Part shown: positions 18,899 to 30,727 of the stretch, piece after piece
How the letters are laid out: the number at the start of each line of letters is the position of its first letter
Numbering within the stretch: the stretch's first letter is position 1
From: Prosapia bicincta
Lineage: Eukaryota; Arthropoda; Insecta; Hemiptera; Cercopidae
Assembly (NCBI GenBank): GCA_036971475.1
Contig: JBAIZL010000063.1
Coordinates: 1,903,790-1,967,789 of the forward strand
Length of the DNA stretch: 64,000 nucleotides
Direction: 5' to 3'
Program-made: the position numbers and the translations under genes
The notes under the pieces: generated by a model
What the model was told of the DNA's origin: nothing
The model's database searches: none
What the model saw: the letters and a program-made list of their open reading frames with translations, nothing else

Positions 18899-20497
18899 TA
18901 TGATGAAGAAGAACGTATTGCCGTGATTGGGTACACAAGTAGAACATTTAAAGGAGCTGAACTGAACTACAGTACGACAGAGAAGGAGCTTCTGAGTATT
19001 GTGCATAATCTCAAAAAATTCAGATGTTTTGTGTTGGGGAACCTTTTGACGGTGATTACAGATAATAAGGCCCTATCATACATTAACAACTGTAAACTGT
19101 TAAACGCTCGTATGACCCGCTGGATGTTACTTATACAGGAGTATAACTTTGAAATAAAACATTGCAACGGAAAAGATAATATTGTAGCCGACGCATTAAG
19201 CAGACACCCTGGTGAAGACAACATAGAAATAAATCAAGACAGTAATTTCATTCAAATTGCAACAATACGTAACAAATTTGACCACAAAGTTTTGGATATG
19301 TTGAAACATATACAGACATTTCAAGACAAAGACCATAAAACAAAACTTATAGTTAATAAATTAAGGAATTCATCGGACAAATTACACCAGCATTACAAAT
19401 TATGGGAAGGCAAGTTATATCGTCGAGATAAAGGTCATTTCAAGTTATACATACCAGACAATATCAAAAGGAATCTAATCACGGAAATACATACTCACTT
19501 TGGCCTTTTAGGTATTAACAAGAGTTATCAAACATTTAAAGAAGATTTCGCAGCGGATCATCTAAGTAAGAACATCGAACAAATAGTCAAATCATGTGAA
19601 ATATGCCAGAAATGCAAACATGACATACGACATAGAGTTGGGGAAATGGATTGTATCATACGAAAAAACAAAGGAGAATTGTTATCTATGGATTACTGTG
19701 GTCCTTTACCAAAAGGAAAAAGTGGTGCAAAATATATTTTGGTTATCATTGACGTATTCACTAAATACGTACAGCTTTATAAAGTCAATAGACCTACAAC
19801 GACTATTACACTAAGGAGATTGCAAGATTACTGCAATAGATATGGAAAACCGCAGGCTATTATCACGGATAATGGAACGCAATTTACTGCAAGAAAATGG
19901 AAAGAGGAACTCCGACGAATTCAAATAAAAACACTAAACACTTCGGTGAGGAATCCACAAAGTAACAGAGCTGAGAGAACCATCAGACAACTGAATCAAC
20001 TTTTCAGAATATTATTAAAAGAAAATCATAGAAATTGGGAATTACTATTGGAGGACGTACAAACAATAATCAACGAAACCTTTCAAGAAACAATTAGGGT
20101 TACTCCACATGAAGCAAAATTTGGAAGAAAACCGAAAAGAATATGGGACGAATTTATAAAAATGCCAGAGAAAGAAAGTGAAAAAATCGTCGACACCGCC
20201 GAAAATTATTTACGAATGAAAAAGAAAAGGGAAAACTGTGCCAAGAAGTTTAATCAAGAAAACCAGTTAACCGAATATGAAGTAGGAGATTTAGTGTTGA
20301 TCAGGAAGCTAAATACATCTAATGTGGAAAAGGGGATATACGGGAAATTTTTAGAATTATTCAAGGGACCATATAGGGTAATTGAGAAATATGGGAAGTC
20401 TAGCTACCTAGTTGCCACTCTAGAAAACCATGTTGTAAAAGGAAAATTTAATGTTAGAAATTTAAAAAAATATATCAAATCAGAAATAGTGGATTAG
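18899..20497 (+). pseudogene. pol: RNase H remainder and integrase of pol
   Basis: Same frame as RT, continuing after the TAA at 18,896 to the natural stop at 20,495-20,497; there is no ATG near its beginning, so it is a severed part of pol. RNase H: YSTTEKELLSIVH, VITDNKAL and the terminal DNIVADALSRHP are present. Integrase: the zinc-binding region keeps CEICQKC and the first His, but the expected second His reads Leu (HTHFGLLG). The catalytic acids are present: D in SMDYCGPL (19,691-19,693), D in ITDNGTQF (19,868-19,870) and E in NPQSNRAERT (19,973-19,975). A C-terminal GPY/F-type module is visible (FKGPYRVIEKYG). No env gene follows. Confidence 0.88.
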
Positions 20498-20967
20498 AAT
20501 TAAATAAACTCCAATAAAATCTGTTAGACTATTAACTATAATAAACTGTTATATATTTTGTTTAGAAATAGACATGTGTAAGTAAGGTTGTAAATATTTA
20601 AGGAGACAGAAATGTTGAGGGTCAGCAGTAGAAGGACTTTGAAAAAAAAAAGGTTTCTGTTGCGGAAAGAGACAATAAGAAACAGGTAGCTAAGAAGGAG
20701 CCTTTGTGTAAGAGACAATGAAAAGGGACTTTATGGGTAGATTAGTGACAGCAATAGAGTTGTAGCAGTTTGAGTTTCATGTCATTAGTGTCTTAAGAAA
20801 TTAGAATAAGTTAGTAAATATGTCTAGATTAATTTATTTAAAAATTTAAAAAAGGGTTTAAACAAAAAGTTTTCATTCATTTAAATCTAAAAAAAAAAAA
20901 AAAAAAAAAAAGCAAATAATAGAATTGTTTTAATTTATAATCACAGAAAATTTTTGTTGGGGACAAA
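20498..20967 (+). other. 3' untranslated region of the LTR element
   Basis: No env-like frame. Contains an A-run of 23 (20,889-20,911) and, just before the 3' LTR, TTGTTGGGGACAAA (about 20,954-20,967), the likeliest polypurine-tract position although weak. Confidence 0.6.
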
Positions 20968-22292
20968 TTATAATATTAAATTTATAAATATTAAAAAAAA
21001 TAATAATAATAATAATAATAAAAACTAAACATTAACAGTAAACAATACTTCCAAAAGTTGACTTAGTAAAAGCCGACAAAGGAATACATTAAACAAAAAC
21101 AAAAAAAGTTTAAAAAAACAAATATTTAAGACAATAAACAATTTGTAAAACCCTTAGAGAACTAGGGTAGAGTTTTTTGTTAGGTTTTAGAAAGTTGAAA
21201 GGGACGGGAGAGAACGACAGATGTGTCACGTACACTTTCAAAAATAACGGATAGTTTAAAAAAAAAGTATAACGTACGAATTTCAAATTTGATTGGTGGA
21301 AGCCAAGATAGATGTTTTTCATTGGGTAGAAAATGAACGAGAAGGGGAAATACGCGGTAAACAAATTCAAGTGCAGAAAAAAAAAAGGCAGTCTTTTTCC
21401 GACCAAAAAAGTAGATGGACGTGTGTGGATGTTCCTGAAGAAAGTGTGTGAAATTGTTTAAAAGAAATATAAGTAATTTAATTATCGATAAATGTGGTGT
21501 TAAGAAGTTGGTGTATAGTTAATTTATTAAATTTATAATCACTGCATAATAAAGGTATCCTTGAGTCAGAGTACCAGATACCAATTGTGAGTGAAGTGTT
21601 GCAAAAAAATCGTCGAACTAATGCCAAGGGTTAACGAAAAAAAGGAAAGAACGTCACTGCACTTAAGTAAAAACTTTAATTAAAAACTAAATTTAAAAAT
21701 TATAAATTTCTGGTCAATAAAACAAATTTTCTAATATACAAGTAACTCTAAATTTCAAAAGAAAAAAGTAATTTCATAAGGCAAGAACCTAAACACGCCC
21801 CAAAAGTCTTTAATTTATTAGCTGGTCAAATTTAAATAATAATAAATAGAATGAATGAAATAAATAACAGGTTGTTTACCGTATAAGATTTTGGTTCGAC
21901 ATTATAGTCTGAAATAATTTGTAATTAAATGTAGATTTAACATGTATACTTTGTATTTAACTGGCAACAGGAATTAATAATGTTCTAAAATATTAAAGCA
22001 ATTGTTATAACTAAAAAGTCTTGTATTTCTTTGTAAGGCCTACTCTAATTAAGTAATTTGGTTGAAATCTTATAAAGAAAAAGGAATCAAAATAATAAAA
22101 ATAAAGGTAGGTCATAGTAATAAGAAGCATAATTTAAAATTATACAATATAAGCAAATTGTTTAATTAGAACTTCAGTCGAACAATAGGTAAACTGGCGC
22201 CCAACACTTTAAAACAAACTAATTAATCTATAACAATTAAATTAACAAACTTGAAATAACATAGATAAAGCCCAAGGGAATTTATGTTATAA
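20968..22292 (+). mobile_element. 3' LTR of Ty3/gypsy retrotransposon
   Basis: About 1,325 bp, nearly identical to 14,230-15,553. AATAAA at 21,548-21,553. It ends TTATGTTATAA before a short TA tract that resumes the block 2 sequence. It includes the TGGCGCCCAAC fragment at 22,195-22,205. Confidence 0.93.
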
Positions 22293-22305
22293 TATATATA
22301 TATAT

Positions 22306-22530
22306 TGTACAAATTTTCAATCGTTAATAAAATTGGTTTTTAATAATCTAATCAAGTTCCAATACATTTTTTTTAAACTATAGTTGATTTCAATTGATTA
22401 TAATAAATATTTTCTCACATATTTATTCAATAATTGAATTTCAAAAATTTGAGGCTCTAGGTCGGTTTCGAACTGAGTATCTTCCTGTTCAAAGTCTAGC
22501 GCTTTTTGGCTCTGAGCCAACTTTCTTTAG
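22306..22530 (-). mobile_element. tRNA-derived SINE-like element (block 2)
   Basis: Paralogue of 1,268-1,497. B-box-like AGTTCGAAACC at 22,464-22,474 and an A-box-like sequence at 22,508-22,519, both on the minus strand. Not a functional tRNA. Confidence 0.55.
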
Positions 22531-23309
22531 ATAGAAATGAACATCTCAAATATCTTAATTAAAAACTTCCATTTTATAACCGTATATTGTTGCCATGGAC
22601 ACCACGCAATATCATAAATAATGCTCTAGGATTAATAATGAACGAAAAGAATAAAATTAACAAAGAAACTTGGTTAACTTTATAGAACCTTGCTTCACAA
22701 ACGGGCAATGCGAAAGGAAAGCGAAAAGAAACTACAACACAATGCGAGCGACGAAATAAAAGAAAGTGTATAAATAGTAACAAATGAAAATAATAGTACA
22801 ATATATATTTAGTTCGTATTTTTAGACACAGAATTTAATTAGTTTACAAGCGTGAAAGTATTACTGTCAAACTATTTTTTTATTCTTTTGTACAATCACT
22901 TCAAACGTCTAACCTATATGCATGAAGAACATTTTATTATATAAGACAGTAATTAAATAATTGTAGTGTGTTATATATTTATCATAACATACTTTTTTCA
23001 ATTTCCGAATCACCTCCGTTAATTAAGTAAGTGGTAATTATAAGAAATACTTCACGGCTCATTACGCGAAAAAACAGTTTTACAATATTGAAGGCAGTTC
23101 TTATAAAAAGCATTAAATTCAGAATAAAAACCATGATTTTTTTGGGGAAAAAATCTGTAAGTTAATGAATAATTTTACCAACTAGCTACACTTGACGGCA
23201 TTAGCCGCTCACAATGGTGGGTTGACTGTCACAGCGTTCGATCTGACAACACCGAATCTCTAACCTACCACAAATCCATTCCTATTCTAATTTAAATCAA
23301 AGTATAATA
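22531..23309. other. AT-rich duplicated sequence without a recognisable gene
   Basis: Collinear with 1,498-2,274. The minus-strand frame of 75 codons at 22,574-22,801 is the counterpart of 1535-1744 and has no identifiable domain. Confidence 0.5.
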
Positions 23310-23705
23310 ATCCGCAGTTCCAAAAAATTAAGTTTATTTTCGCACTCAATTTCACAAATAAACTGAAGCCATTCATCGTAACTGTAACGTTATTCTTGAA
23401 CTTTAGCAATGAGAACAATAATGTATAGATCGTCTACATAACGCCCAAAATAAATTGGTTTAAAACTTAAATTATCCAATTAAACCTGCTCAAGATCGCC
23501 AATAACAATATCACCAAATTTGGGGGATACTGGACTACCCATAGGGGTGCCATAAACTTGCTTATAAAATGGATTATCAAATTGAAAAAATGTGTTTTCC
23601 ATTAGAAATTCCACAGCTTCAAGTAAACGATAAAGATGAATATCATTTTTACGTCAAATATAGTTACATCTTTTCTCAATAGCTTTTAATACAAACTTAG
23701 TGCTG
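23310..23705 (-). pseudogene. PLE reverse transcriptase fragment (block 2)
   Basis: Near-identical to 2,275-2,690. On the minus strand it keeps GTPMGSPVSP (about 23,520-23,555) and the catalytic YVDD (about 23,430), with stops soon after. It is adjacent head-to-head to a plus-strand PLE 3' end. Confidence 0.8.
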
Positions 23706-23726
23706 ACATTAGTAAAAAGTGACTAT

Positions 23727-23960
23727 CATGGACTATAACATTTTATAGTGTGTTTCTTAGTTATTTATATTTATTTGTATTCTTGTATTGTTAATTTAAT
23801 ATTATTAATAACTTATTGTATTGTTTTTTATTTTATATTAATTTTTTGTGTATAATACTTGTATTATACTTGTAGGCCTGAATGAGGACGACAATTTAGC
23901 CGTCGAAACTTTAACAAATTCCTAATAAATCGATTTCTTTTACTCTCGCGTCAACCGTGT
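23727..23960 (+). mobile_element. PLE 3' terminal region, plus orientation (block 2)
   Basis: Same as 2,697-2,925, with GCCTGA at about 23,876 and the CGTCGAAAC / CCTAATAAAT terminal motif. A short local duplication (TATACTTGTAT near 23,855-23,872) distinguishes it from block 1. Confidence 0.75.
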
Positions 23961-24334
23961 TTATATTTATTTTTAGTAGATTTAACATACACTTTATTAA
24001 ATTCAAATACTTAAATGTATAAAAATTATATTAAATGAAAAAATAAAGAGATAAATTAATGTAAATGTTTTATTGTAAACTTTTAACTTCTCCTGTCGGT
24101 TTTATTATCATTAGACTTTAAACAAACACATATATAAAACTGCATGTAATATTTGTGTTTTAATAAAACGAAAATTAAACTAGCATACATTTATAACCCG
24201 AAGAAATAAGTCCCGCATATGATCTGTCAGAGACAGAATAGATACAATTTATTTTTATCTGTGACTAAGTATATCGATGATAAAGAAAAATGATGTAGCT
24301 TATATAAACTATATAAACTTTATATATAATAATG
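23961..24334. other. AT-rich spacer
   Basis: Collinear with 2,926-3,279; nothing recognisable. Confidence 0.5.
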
Positions 24335-25449
24335 TGATGTAGTTTTTTGTACGCTTCAAAAATTCAAAACGTTCTGCAGTGATTGAGGTGAAATTTTAAC
24401 AAGATATACAACTTGCGTCAAAGGTGAGTTTTGTGCATTTTTAACGTCAGTAGCAAACCGGTGACCACGAGAAAAAAAAGCTTTATTAACGAACACCTAT
24501 GTACCAGCAATGGTGCCAACTGCCGCAAGTCAGGGGGACACGTCATACTAGCAACGACAACCACAGTCTCATGTAAAACATTACTTGCTCCTATTTACAT
24601 TGTTTACTAACATAAACAAACATACAAATAGCAATCCATTCAAATAATTATAGATTATTATAATTATAGATTAAATATTCACCTTAATTAAGGTATTATC
24701 ATGTAGTGATAAAATTGCGCCAGCGCATTCTAGACGTTTGAAGGCTCAACTAAAAAAAAAAGTGTCGAATAAAGTAGGGTGCGCTGTAAACAATTTTTCA
24801 AAATTATTATATTTCTTCAAATTTATTACGCATAACTTTTCATTATATTACTCAATTTATCTCAAAAGGAATTTTCAATTATGTAAACGTTCATAACAAT
24901 TACAAGTATTTTATTTTATTTCGTTTTCAATTCTCCAATTATAACAATTTAAACCTACCTCTAAAGTATAAGCTCAAGTACTGTTTGATTTCATCTGCGT
25001 TGTACGTTTTATGATATAATGCTCAGGGTATATAGGGTGTGTCAACATTGCTCCAGAAAAGACACTAATTTTTGGACAGCTCACACGGAAGGTTGGGGTA
25101 TTTTTCATAGATACATTGGATGAAGCAAATGTCGTAAATTGTTGTATATAAAAATGTTATGTTGAATTGTGTGCGCTTCATACACCAAAACGTTCTACAG
25201 CGACCTATAACAAAATACATCCCACTTCATAAACTTATTTATTTCCCACGTCGGTAAAATATTTGAGACTACGAGAAAACAGTATTCAAAACCCAATGTA
25301 CAGTATTGTACATTAATAATATTTGCAATCGTTCATTAGTTAAATTGCTTTAAACTTGGTATTTTAGAGATGAATGCTGCAAAGAATTAGTTGTAAGTGT
25401 AATAAACAAGTTAATACATGGTTAAAACAAAGTATAATAATATTATTAT

Positions 25450-25452
<3 letters not shown>
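24335..25452 (+). repeat. Repeat X (block 2)
   Basis: Collinear with 3,280-4,416. Core GCGCCAGCGCATTCTAGACG at about 24,717; ends GTTAATACATGGTTAAAACA before (TA)n. Confidence 0.7.

Positions 25453-25499
<47 letters not shown>
25453..25499. repeat. (TA)n microsatellite
   Basis: A single TA tract at the site where block 1 has (TA)n, the 4461-4768 inverted repeat, and a second (TA)n. Confidence 0.95.
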
Positions 25500-25503
<4 letters not shown>

Positions 25504-25760
25504 CACGGTTTACAACAACCATTGGTTCATATATACAGGTGACCGAAAACAAACCGGACGTTTTTAAAATTACCTATACTTATTTTTTATGTGCCTTTAT
25601 GTTGTGAATAAGAAGTTATCACCGAAACGTGAAATGAGCCTACCTAGAAACGTACGACGCACAGCAACCATTGCATCTCAAGAAGTATGTGCAGTGGTGC
25701 TATCTTGCGGGAAATAAACATTGTTTTTGTTGAGTAAACAATGTTTAATTTAAATGAAAA
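25500..25760 (+). repeat. Repeat Y (block 2)
   Basis: Collinear with 4,862-5,130; contains GTGACCGAAAACAAACCGGA. Confidence 0.7.
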
Positions 25761-25802
25761 CAAGCCTTATCCAAGATAATGACTATTTTACTTTCTATTT
25801 CT

Positions 25803-25985
25803 TCAAGCTACTTGCATACGTACGCAAAAACCTGTCTCGTTCAATCTCGTTCCATTACCATCTGAGTCACGCACAACTTGTAGGGATGAAATATTGTCTT
25901 TTTGCAAAGTTGTTCTCACTGATTCACGAGTTTGTCCTAATTCATCTGCATGTCTTTTTGTCGACAGAATTTGGCTACAAATCAA
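25803..25985 (-). pseudogene. Transposase helix-turn-helix remnant (block 2)
   Basis: Reads STKRHADELGQTRESVRTTL on the minus strand, followed by a frame altered by small deletions relative to 5160-5350, so the HPYK part is lost. No catalytic domain. Confidence 0.45.
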
Positions 25986-26098
25986 AGCCTAAATAAACAT
26001 TTCAATGTTTTGCAGACATAATGTATTTGTATTCTTACATAATATTTGTAATTTTTGTTTCATTTAATTTTAGGAATGCTATTATATATATATATATA

Positions 26099-27095
26099 CA
26101 TTTTAACATTAGATTTATGGAATTCGGTACACTGAACCATCATACATTGGGGCGGAGCCCTGTGGATGGGTCTACACCAAACTTAACACGCACCAACCTG
26201 GGAGTATGTTAAACAAACCCATTAAATTCCATCAACTTCTGTATAGCGGTTTAGACATCCATAAGATATATCCATGTATACATCAGTTTTTGAACCACGC
26301 TTAGCCTCTGGGGCAGAGCTCTGTGGATGGATCTACACCAAAAATCACACGAACCAGTCTAGGAATATGTTGAACAATCTGTTGAGCGTTTTAGGCGTCC
26401 ATAAAATACATACAACACACATACAAATATACAACGTTTTTGCCATCCTAGGACTCTGGGGCTGAGTAGTGTGGTTGTACCTACACCACACTTGACACGA
26501 ACAGTCTTGGAAATATGTTAAACAATTCCTCCGAATTTCATTAACATGTGTTCAGAGGTTTAGGCTTTCAAAACACATATTCATACACACGTATATACAT
26601 ACCTCGATTTTTAAACCATCCTACGGTTTTTGGGCGGAGCCCTGTGGATGGATCTACACCAAACGGAACACAATCCATCTTGGGAATACGTTATACAATC
26701 CCTCCAAATTATACAACACTCTGTTTAGCAGGACACACGTCCATAAGACACGTACATACATACATCGGTTTTTCTAGCATCCTAAGCCTCTGGGGGCGAA
26801 GCCCTCTAGATCCCTCTACACTAAATTTCACAAAATCCATCCTGAAAATATGTTAAATAATCTCTCCAAATATAATTAACATGTTCAGTAGACTAAGCGT
26901 TCAAAAGATACATACATACTTACATCGGTTTTTGAGCCATCCTAAGCCTCTAAGGCGGAACCCTGCGGATGGATCTTCACCAAACTTCACAGGAACTATT
27001 CTGGAAACATTTTAAAAAAACCCTCCAAGTTTCATCAACTTCGGTTCAGCGGTTTAGACGTTTATAACATACACACATACATATATACACACATT
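26099..27095 (+). repeat. Tandem array of about six 160-bp units
   Basis: Units are marked by GCGGAGCCCTGTGGATGGAT or close variants at 26,152, 26,313, 26,461, 26,634, 26,796 and 26,955 (spacing 148-173 bp). Each continues with CTACACCAAACTT..., an AATATGTTAAACAAT-like part, GTTCAGCGGTTTAGACGTCC and an ACATACATACA tract. Short frames inside are by-products. The last unit runs into the inverted element terminus ending at 27,117. Confidence 0.85.
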
Positions 27096-27117
27096 TATTA
27101 TTATAGATAGATATAGA
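27060..27117 (-). mobile_element. Mobile-element terminus, inverted, at the 160-bp array
   Basis: ACACACATTTATTATTATAG and then ATAGATATAGATT are the reverse complement of the terminus at 7,791-7,843 and 30,668-30,727. Both termini adjoin the same repeat X boundary (GATGTTAAT). Confidence 0.55.
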
Positions 27118-27990
27118 TTAACATCATTATCTATTAGTAATGTTAGGTAAAACATACAACGATATTGTCCGTAAATAAATTTTTATTTATTCCTTGTAAA
27201 ATATTGCTTTCAAAAAAATGTGTATTTTAAATCTAAAATGTTAATATTACAGCGAATTCTAGACGGTCGAAAGCTAAACTAAGAGTACAGATGTTGAATG
27301 GATAGGTGGCGCTGTAATCAATAATGCACAATTATTTTATATTTATAAAGTAATCACGCATAACTTTTCATTATATTACCAAATTTATGTCAGGAAATAG
27401 TTTCAGTTATATAATTGTTTAATAAAACGTAGTGGTATTTCATTTTCCTATGTTTTGGAATCTTTAGTTTTAACAATCAAAATCTACCTCTCACGGTAAA
27501 GTTCAAATACTTTTTCCTGTCATCGGTTTTGAACGTCCTGTAATAACATGGTACGTTCGGTGTGTTTGTTGATTATATGATGATGATGATTAATGATTCT
27601 AATTTTTGGAAACCTCAGCCGGAAGGTTGGGGTCTTAATTTTTCATAAATACATTTAAAGAAGCAAAAGCGTGTGTGCTTAATAAGCCAAAACATTCCAC
27701 AGCGATCTATAGCGAAATTTTAAAAGACATAGATAGAGCACACTTCAAAGACTTTTGAAGTGCTGACACTTCAAAGACTTTTGAAGTGCTGCACAAAACA
27801 CCTTCAATTAAAGTATAAGAATATTTTATTTATTTTCCGCGATAGTAACATATCCAAAACACCATGTGTAGCATTGTACTTTGATGGTTTGCAGTCGTTC
27901 ATTCATTAAATTGTTGGTATTTTAGTAGTTCAAACCTGCAAGATATTTGTTGAAGGTGTATTGAATATGTTAATGCGTAGTTAAAACAAA

Positions 27991-27991
<1 letters not shown>
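27118..27991 (+). repeat. Repeat X, additional copy
   Basis: Reverse complement of 30,110-30,667 at its left part and same orientation as 3,280-4,416; ends GTTAAAACAAAGTA before (TA)n. At 27,738-27,790 it carries a tandem duplication of a 26-bp palindromic stretch containing CTTCAAAGACTTTTGAAG. Confidence 0.65.

Positions 27992-28072
<81 letters not shown>
27992..28072. repeat. (TA)n microsatellite
   Basis: About 80 bp of pure TA. Confidence 0.97.
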
Positions 28073-28076
<4 letters not shown>

Positions 28077-28077
28077 C

Positions 28078-28206
28078 GTTTTCTTGTTTAATAATTTAAA
28101 ACAACATAGGTTAATCAAATACAAGAATATTTATTTATTATTTAAAGTAAAAGCTTTGGATATAAATTAATAAATATTCTTGTATTTGAATAACCTAGTT
28201 GTTTTA
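28078..28206. repeat. Short hairpin with PLE-like motif
   Basis: Reduced copy of 14,011-14,194: CAAATACAAGAATATTTATT at about 28,117 faces AATAAATATTCTTGTATTTG at about 28,170. The central CCTGATGATG part is deleted. Confidence 0.7.
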
Positions 28207-28235
28207 ATATATATATATTTATATATATGTATATA

Positions 28236-28328
<93 letters not shown>
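28207..28328. repeat. (TA)n microsatellite, interrupted
   Basis: About 120 bp of TA with a few TTTA and TGTA interruptions; the isoleucine-tyrosine frame over it is not a protein. Confidence 0.97.
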
Positions 28329-28332
<4 letters not shown>

Positions 28333-28554
28333 TATGGTTCACAGCGACCATTAGTTACTGTTTCATATATACAAGTGACCGAAAACAAACCGGACGTTTT
28401 TAAAATTACCATTACTTATTTATTAGGTTGTTAGTTAGAAGTTGTGTTACGTTCAAATATTTATCTACACTTGCCATTTCCGCCCCAAAGGTAAAACTCA
28501 CAATACCTCAAATTTGGCGACCTTCTTGGTCACGAGGTTTCACCGAAACATGAA
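28329..28554 (+). repeat. Repeat Y, third copy
   Basis: Starts ATTAATTATGGTTCACAGCG and contains GTGACCGAAAACAAACCGGA; more diverged than the other two copies. Confidence 0.65.
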
Positions 28555-29080
28555 ATGAGCCCACCTGGAAACTTGCGACGCACAGCGGCCATTGCTACTT
28601 TTTTTTACCCAGGTCAGAGTACCCAAACCCACTATCGTGGCACCCAACCTCTAGCGAGCTACCTCCATCTCACATGTATCCGAGCGTTTAGTATCCCTAC
28701 CGCTAGTGAAAGAAACGGGATTATTTACCCATTTACCAAGCTCTTAAGCCCTTCCCATGGAGAATCAGGAGATAGTGAAATGAAACAGTATGGTAATTGT
28801 TGCGCTAACAGCGGGGTGAAAAAACCTGGCCAGAAAGAAACCCTGCTAGAAGAAATCCCGCAACGGATCATGCAGGAAACCTGGGGGGCTTGAATCATAT
28901 GCTAAGGAATAAGGTGAGGTATTACCTTACAAATAACTTGTTAGTGAGTCTATGGCACGAATAGCATGCTCCTTTTCTTCTGCTGCCTACGCGAAACTGA
29001 AAAAGCATGCAGTGAAAATTAGCACTTCCGTTTTGGGTGAGCTGCGACCCTGGGGATGAACCATTACTACATTTATTATA
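28555..29080 (+). other. GC-richer island with a 112-codon frame, unidentified
   Basis: Base composition stands out from the surrounding AT-rich DNA and the segment occurs only once in the window. The frame 28,555-28,893 starts at an ATG but its first 20 codons overlap the edge of repeat Y. The later part (SIPTASERNGIIYPF, HGESGDSEMKQYGNCC, KETLLEEIPQRIMQETWG) has non-simple composition. I recognise no domain. It could be a fragment of an unplaced mobile element or an exon piece. Confidence 0.35.
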
Positions 29081-29585
29081 ATAATGTATTGGCAAGGATG
29101 TGGTTAATGATATTTCTTTAAAACGTTATTTAGTTATATGACAAATACTTACATTTTTCTAAGTTTTTACTTTTGTATATTTAGTACAATAATAAAACTT
29201 CTTTTGTAGTTGTACATGAATTGTAAACAATAATTCATAAATAACATGGAGTAAATAGTTGGTTTATATAGTCGAAGTAGCCACTATTTGCATCGTTAAT
29301 TTGAAGAAACAAAACAACATATTACAAGAAATAAACTTTGACAGTATGTCACCAAATACTTTACTTAAATAGTGATATATTTTAGTCATGACAATGGTCA
29401 CAAGACAAGTACAGTAGAACCGTCTACTGTAAGATAAATGAGACATATCTAGTTTTTCAATTATCATGCTATTTCGAAGCTAACATTAATTATTTTCTCT
29501 TGATTAACTTGCACACATAATAGATACGTTTACAAGTTACTCGTCAGTGGAATACATGTATATTTTCAATCTACACGTTTTTTTT
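29081..29585. other. AT-rich spacer
   Basis: Single-copy in the window; no convincing gene. The 67-codon minus frame at 29,264-29,467 has no recognisable feature. Confidence 0.5.
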
Positions 29586-29939
29586 CGCAAAACGTGTAAT
29601 TACTCATAGAGTGTAGGATGAACTGCTATAAAACGCTTTTATATTTTTCTACCAAAGGGTTTAACCTACCCAATAGTGTCTCGTTTCATAGGGTTTACTT
29701 ACATTAAAGTTTATTCATCTTTAAAAGCTAACCAAACAGATAGCATCATTTTCTTCTGTTTCTTCTTACAGAGAATATATCCAAAAGCCATAAGGTCACA
29801 TCCTAAGCCCTAAGGTCAAATAGAATGAATCTGATTAGTGTGTGATAAATGCTTTAAAGAGAAAACGCTGTTCGGCTAAACAACTAAACATTCATTATAC
29901 TCAACCGTCATATTAGAAACTGCGTTGCATTATCAACCT
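29586..29939. repeat. Repeat Z, additional copy
   Basis: Starts CGCAAAACGTGTAATTACTC like 8,275 and 31,132, and its end is collinear with 6,850-7,074 of block 1. Confidence 0.65.
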
Positions 29940-30667
29940 ATTCTCCTTATGAAACGAACTCTATATATAAAAACAGTTATGTTTACATATTACAATTTAT
30001 TGAATAGTAATTTAGTGTGATGTCTCTTCAAATTTTGCCATAGTTCACTGTAGAATGTTTTGGTGTATTAAGCGCATACAATTCAACATAACATTATTAT
30101 ATACAACGATTTACAGCTTTTGATTCTTCCAATGTATTTATGAAAAATTAGGACCTCAACCGTACGGCTGAGGTTTCCAAAAATTAGAAATATTTTCACC
30201 TAAAAACACAGACTCTACATACTTACTCTAGGACCATGTATCATAGGAGGTTCAAAACCGTTGACATCAAAAAGTATTTGAGCTTTTACGTGAGAGGTAG
30301 ATTTTGATTTTTAAAGCTAAAGATTCAAAAATAAAGGAAAATAAAATACATCTAAGTTTTACTAAACAATTATATAACTGAAACTACTTCTTGAAATAAA
30401 TTTGGTAATATAATGAAAAGTTATGCGTGATTACTTTAAAAATATAAAATAATTGTGCATTATTGATTACAGCGCCACCTATCCATTCAACATCTTTACT
30501 CTTAGTTTAGCTTTCGGCCGTCTAGAATACGCTGTAATATGCACATTTTAGATTTAACAATACACATTATTTTTGAAAACAATATTTTACAAGGCATAAA
30601 AACAAATTTATTTACGGCCAATATCGTTGTATGCTTCACCTAACTTTACTAATAGTTAATGATGTTA
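29940..30667 (-). repeat. Repeat X, inverted copy (block 2)
   Basis: Collinear with 7,075-7,790. With 27,118-27,700 it forms an inverted repeat of about 0.55 kb around 2.4 kb of sequence. Confidence 0.65.
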
Positions 30668-30727
30668 ATCTATATCTCTCTATATATCTATAAAAATGAA
30701 TGTTTGTGTTTATCTATGTGTGTATGT
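30668..30727 (+). mobile_element. Mobile-element terminus preceding the mini-array (block 2)
   Basis: Same terminus as 7,791-7,843, CTATATATCTATAAAAATG then GTTTGTGTTTATC. Confidence 0.5.

Noticed and set aside
20498..20967. env gene after pol
   Set aside because: Only about 470 bp before the 3' LTR, with stops in all plus-strand frames and no signal peptide or membrane segment.
25754..25996. 80-codon plus-strand frame
   Set aside because: Antisense to the transposase helix-turn-helix remnant, which has the recognisable pattern.
28180..28434. Tyrosine-isoleucine repeat protein
   Set aside because: Translation of a (TA)n microsatellite running into repeat Y.
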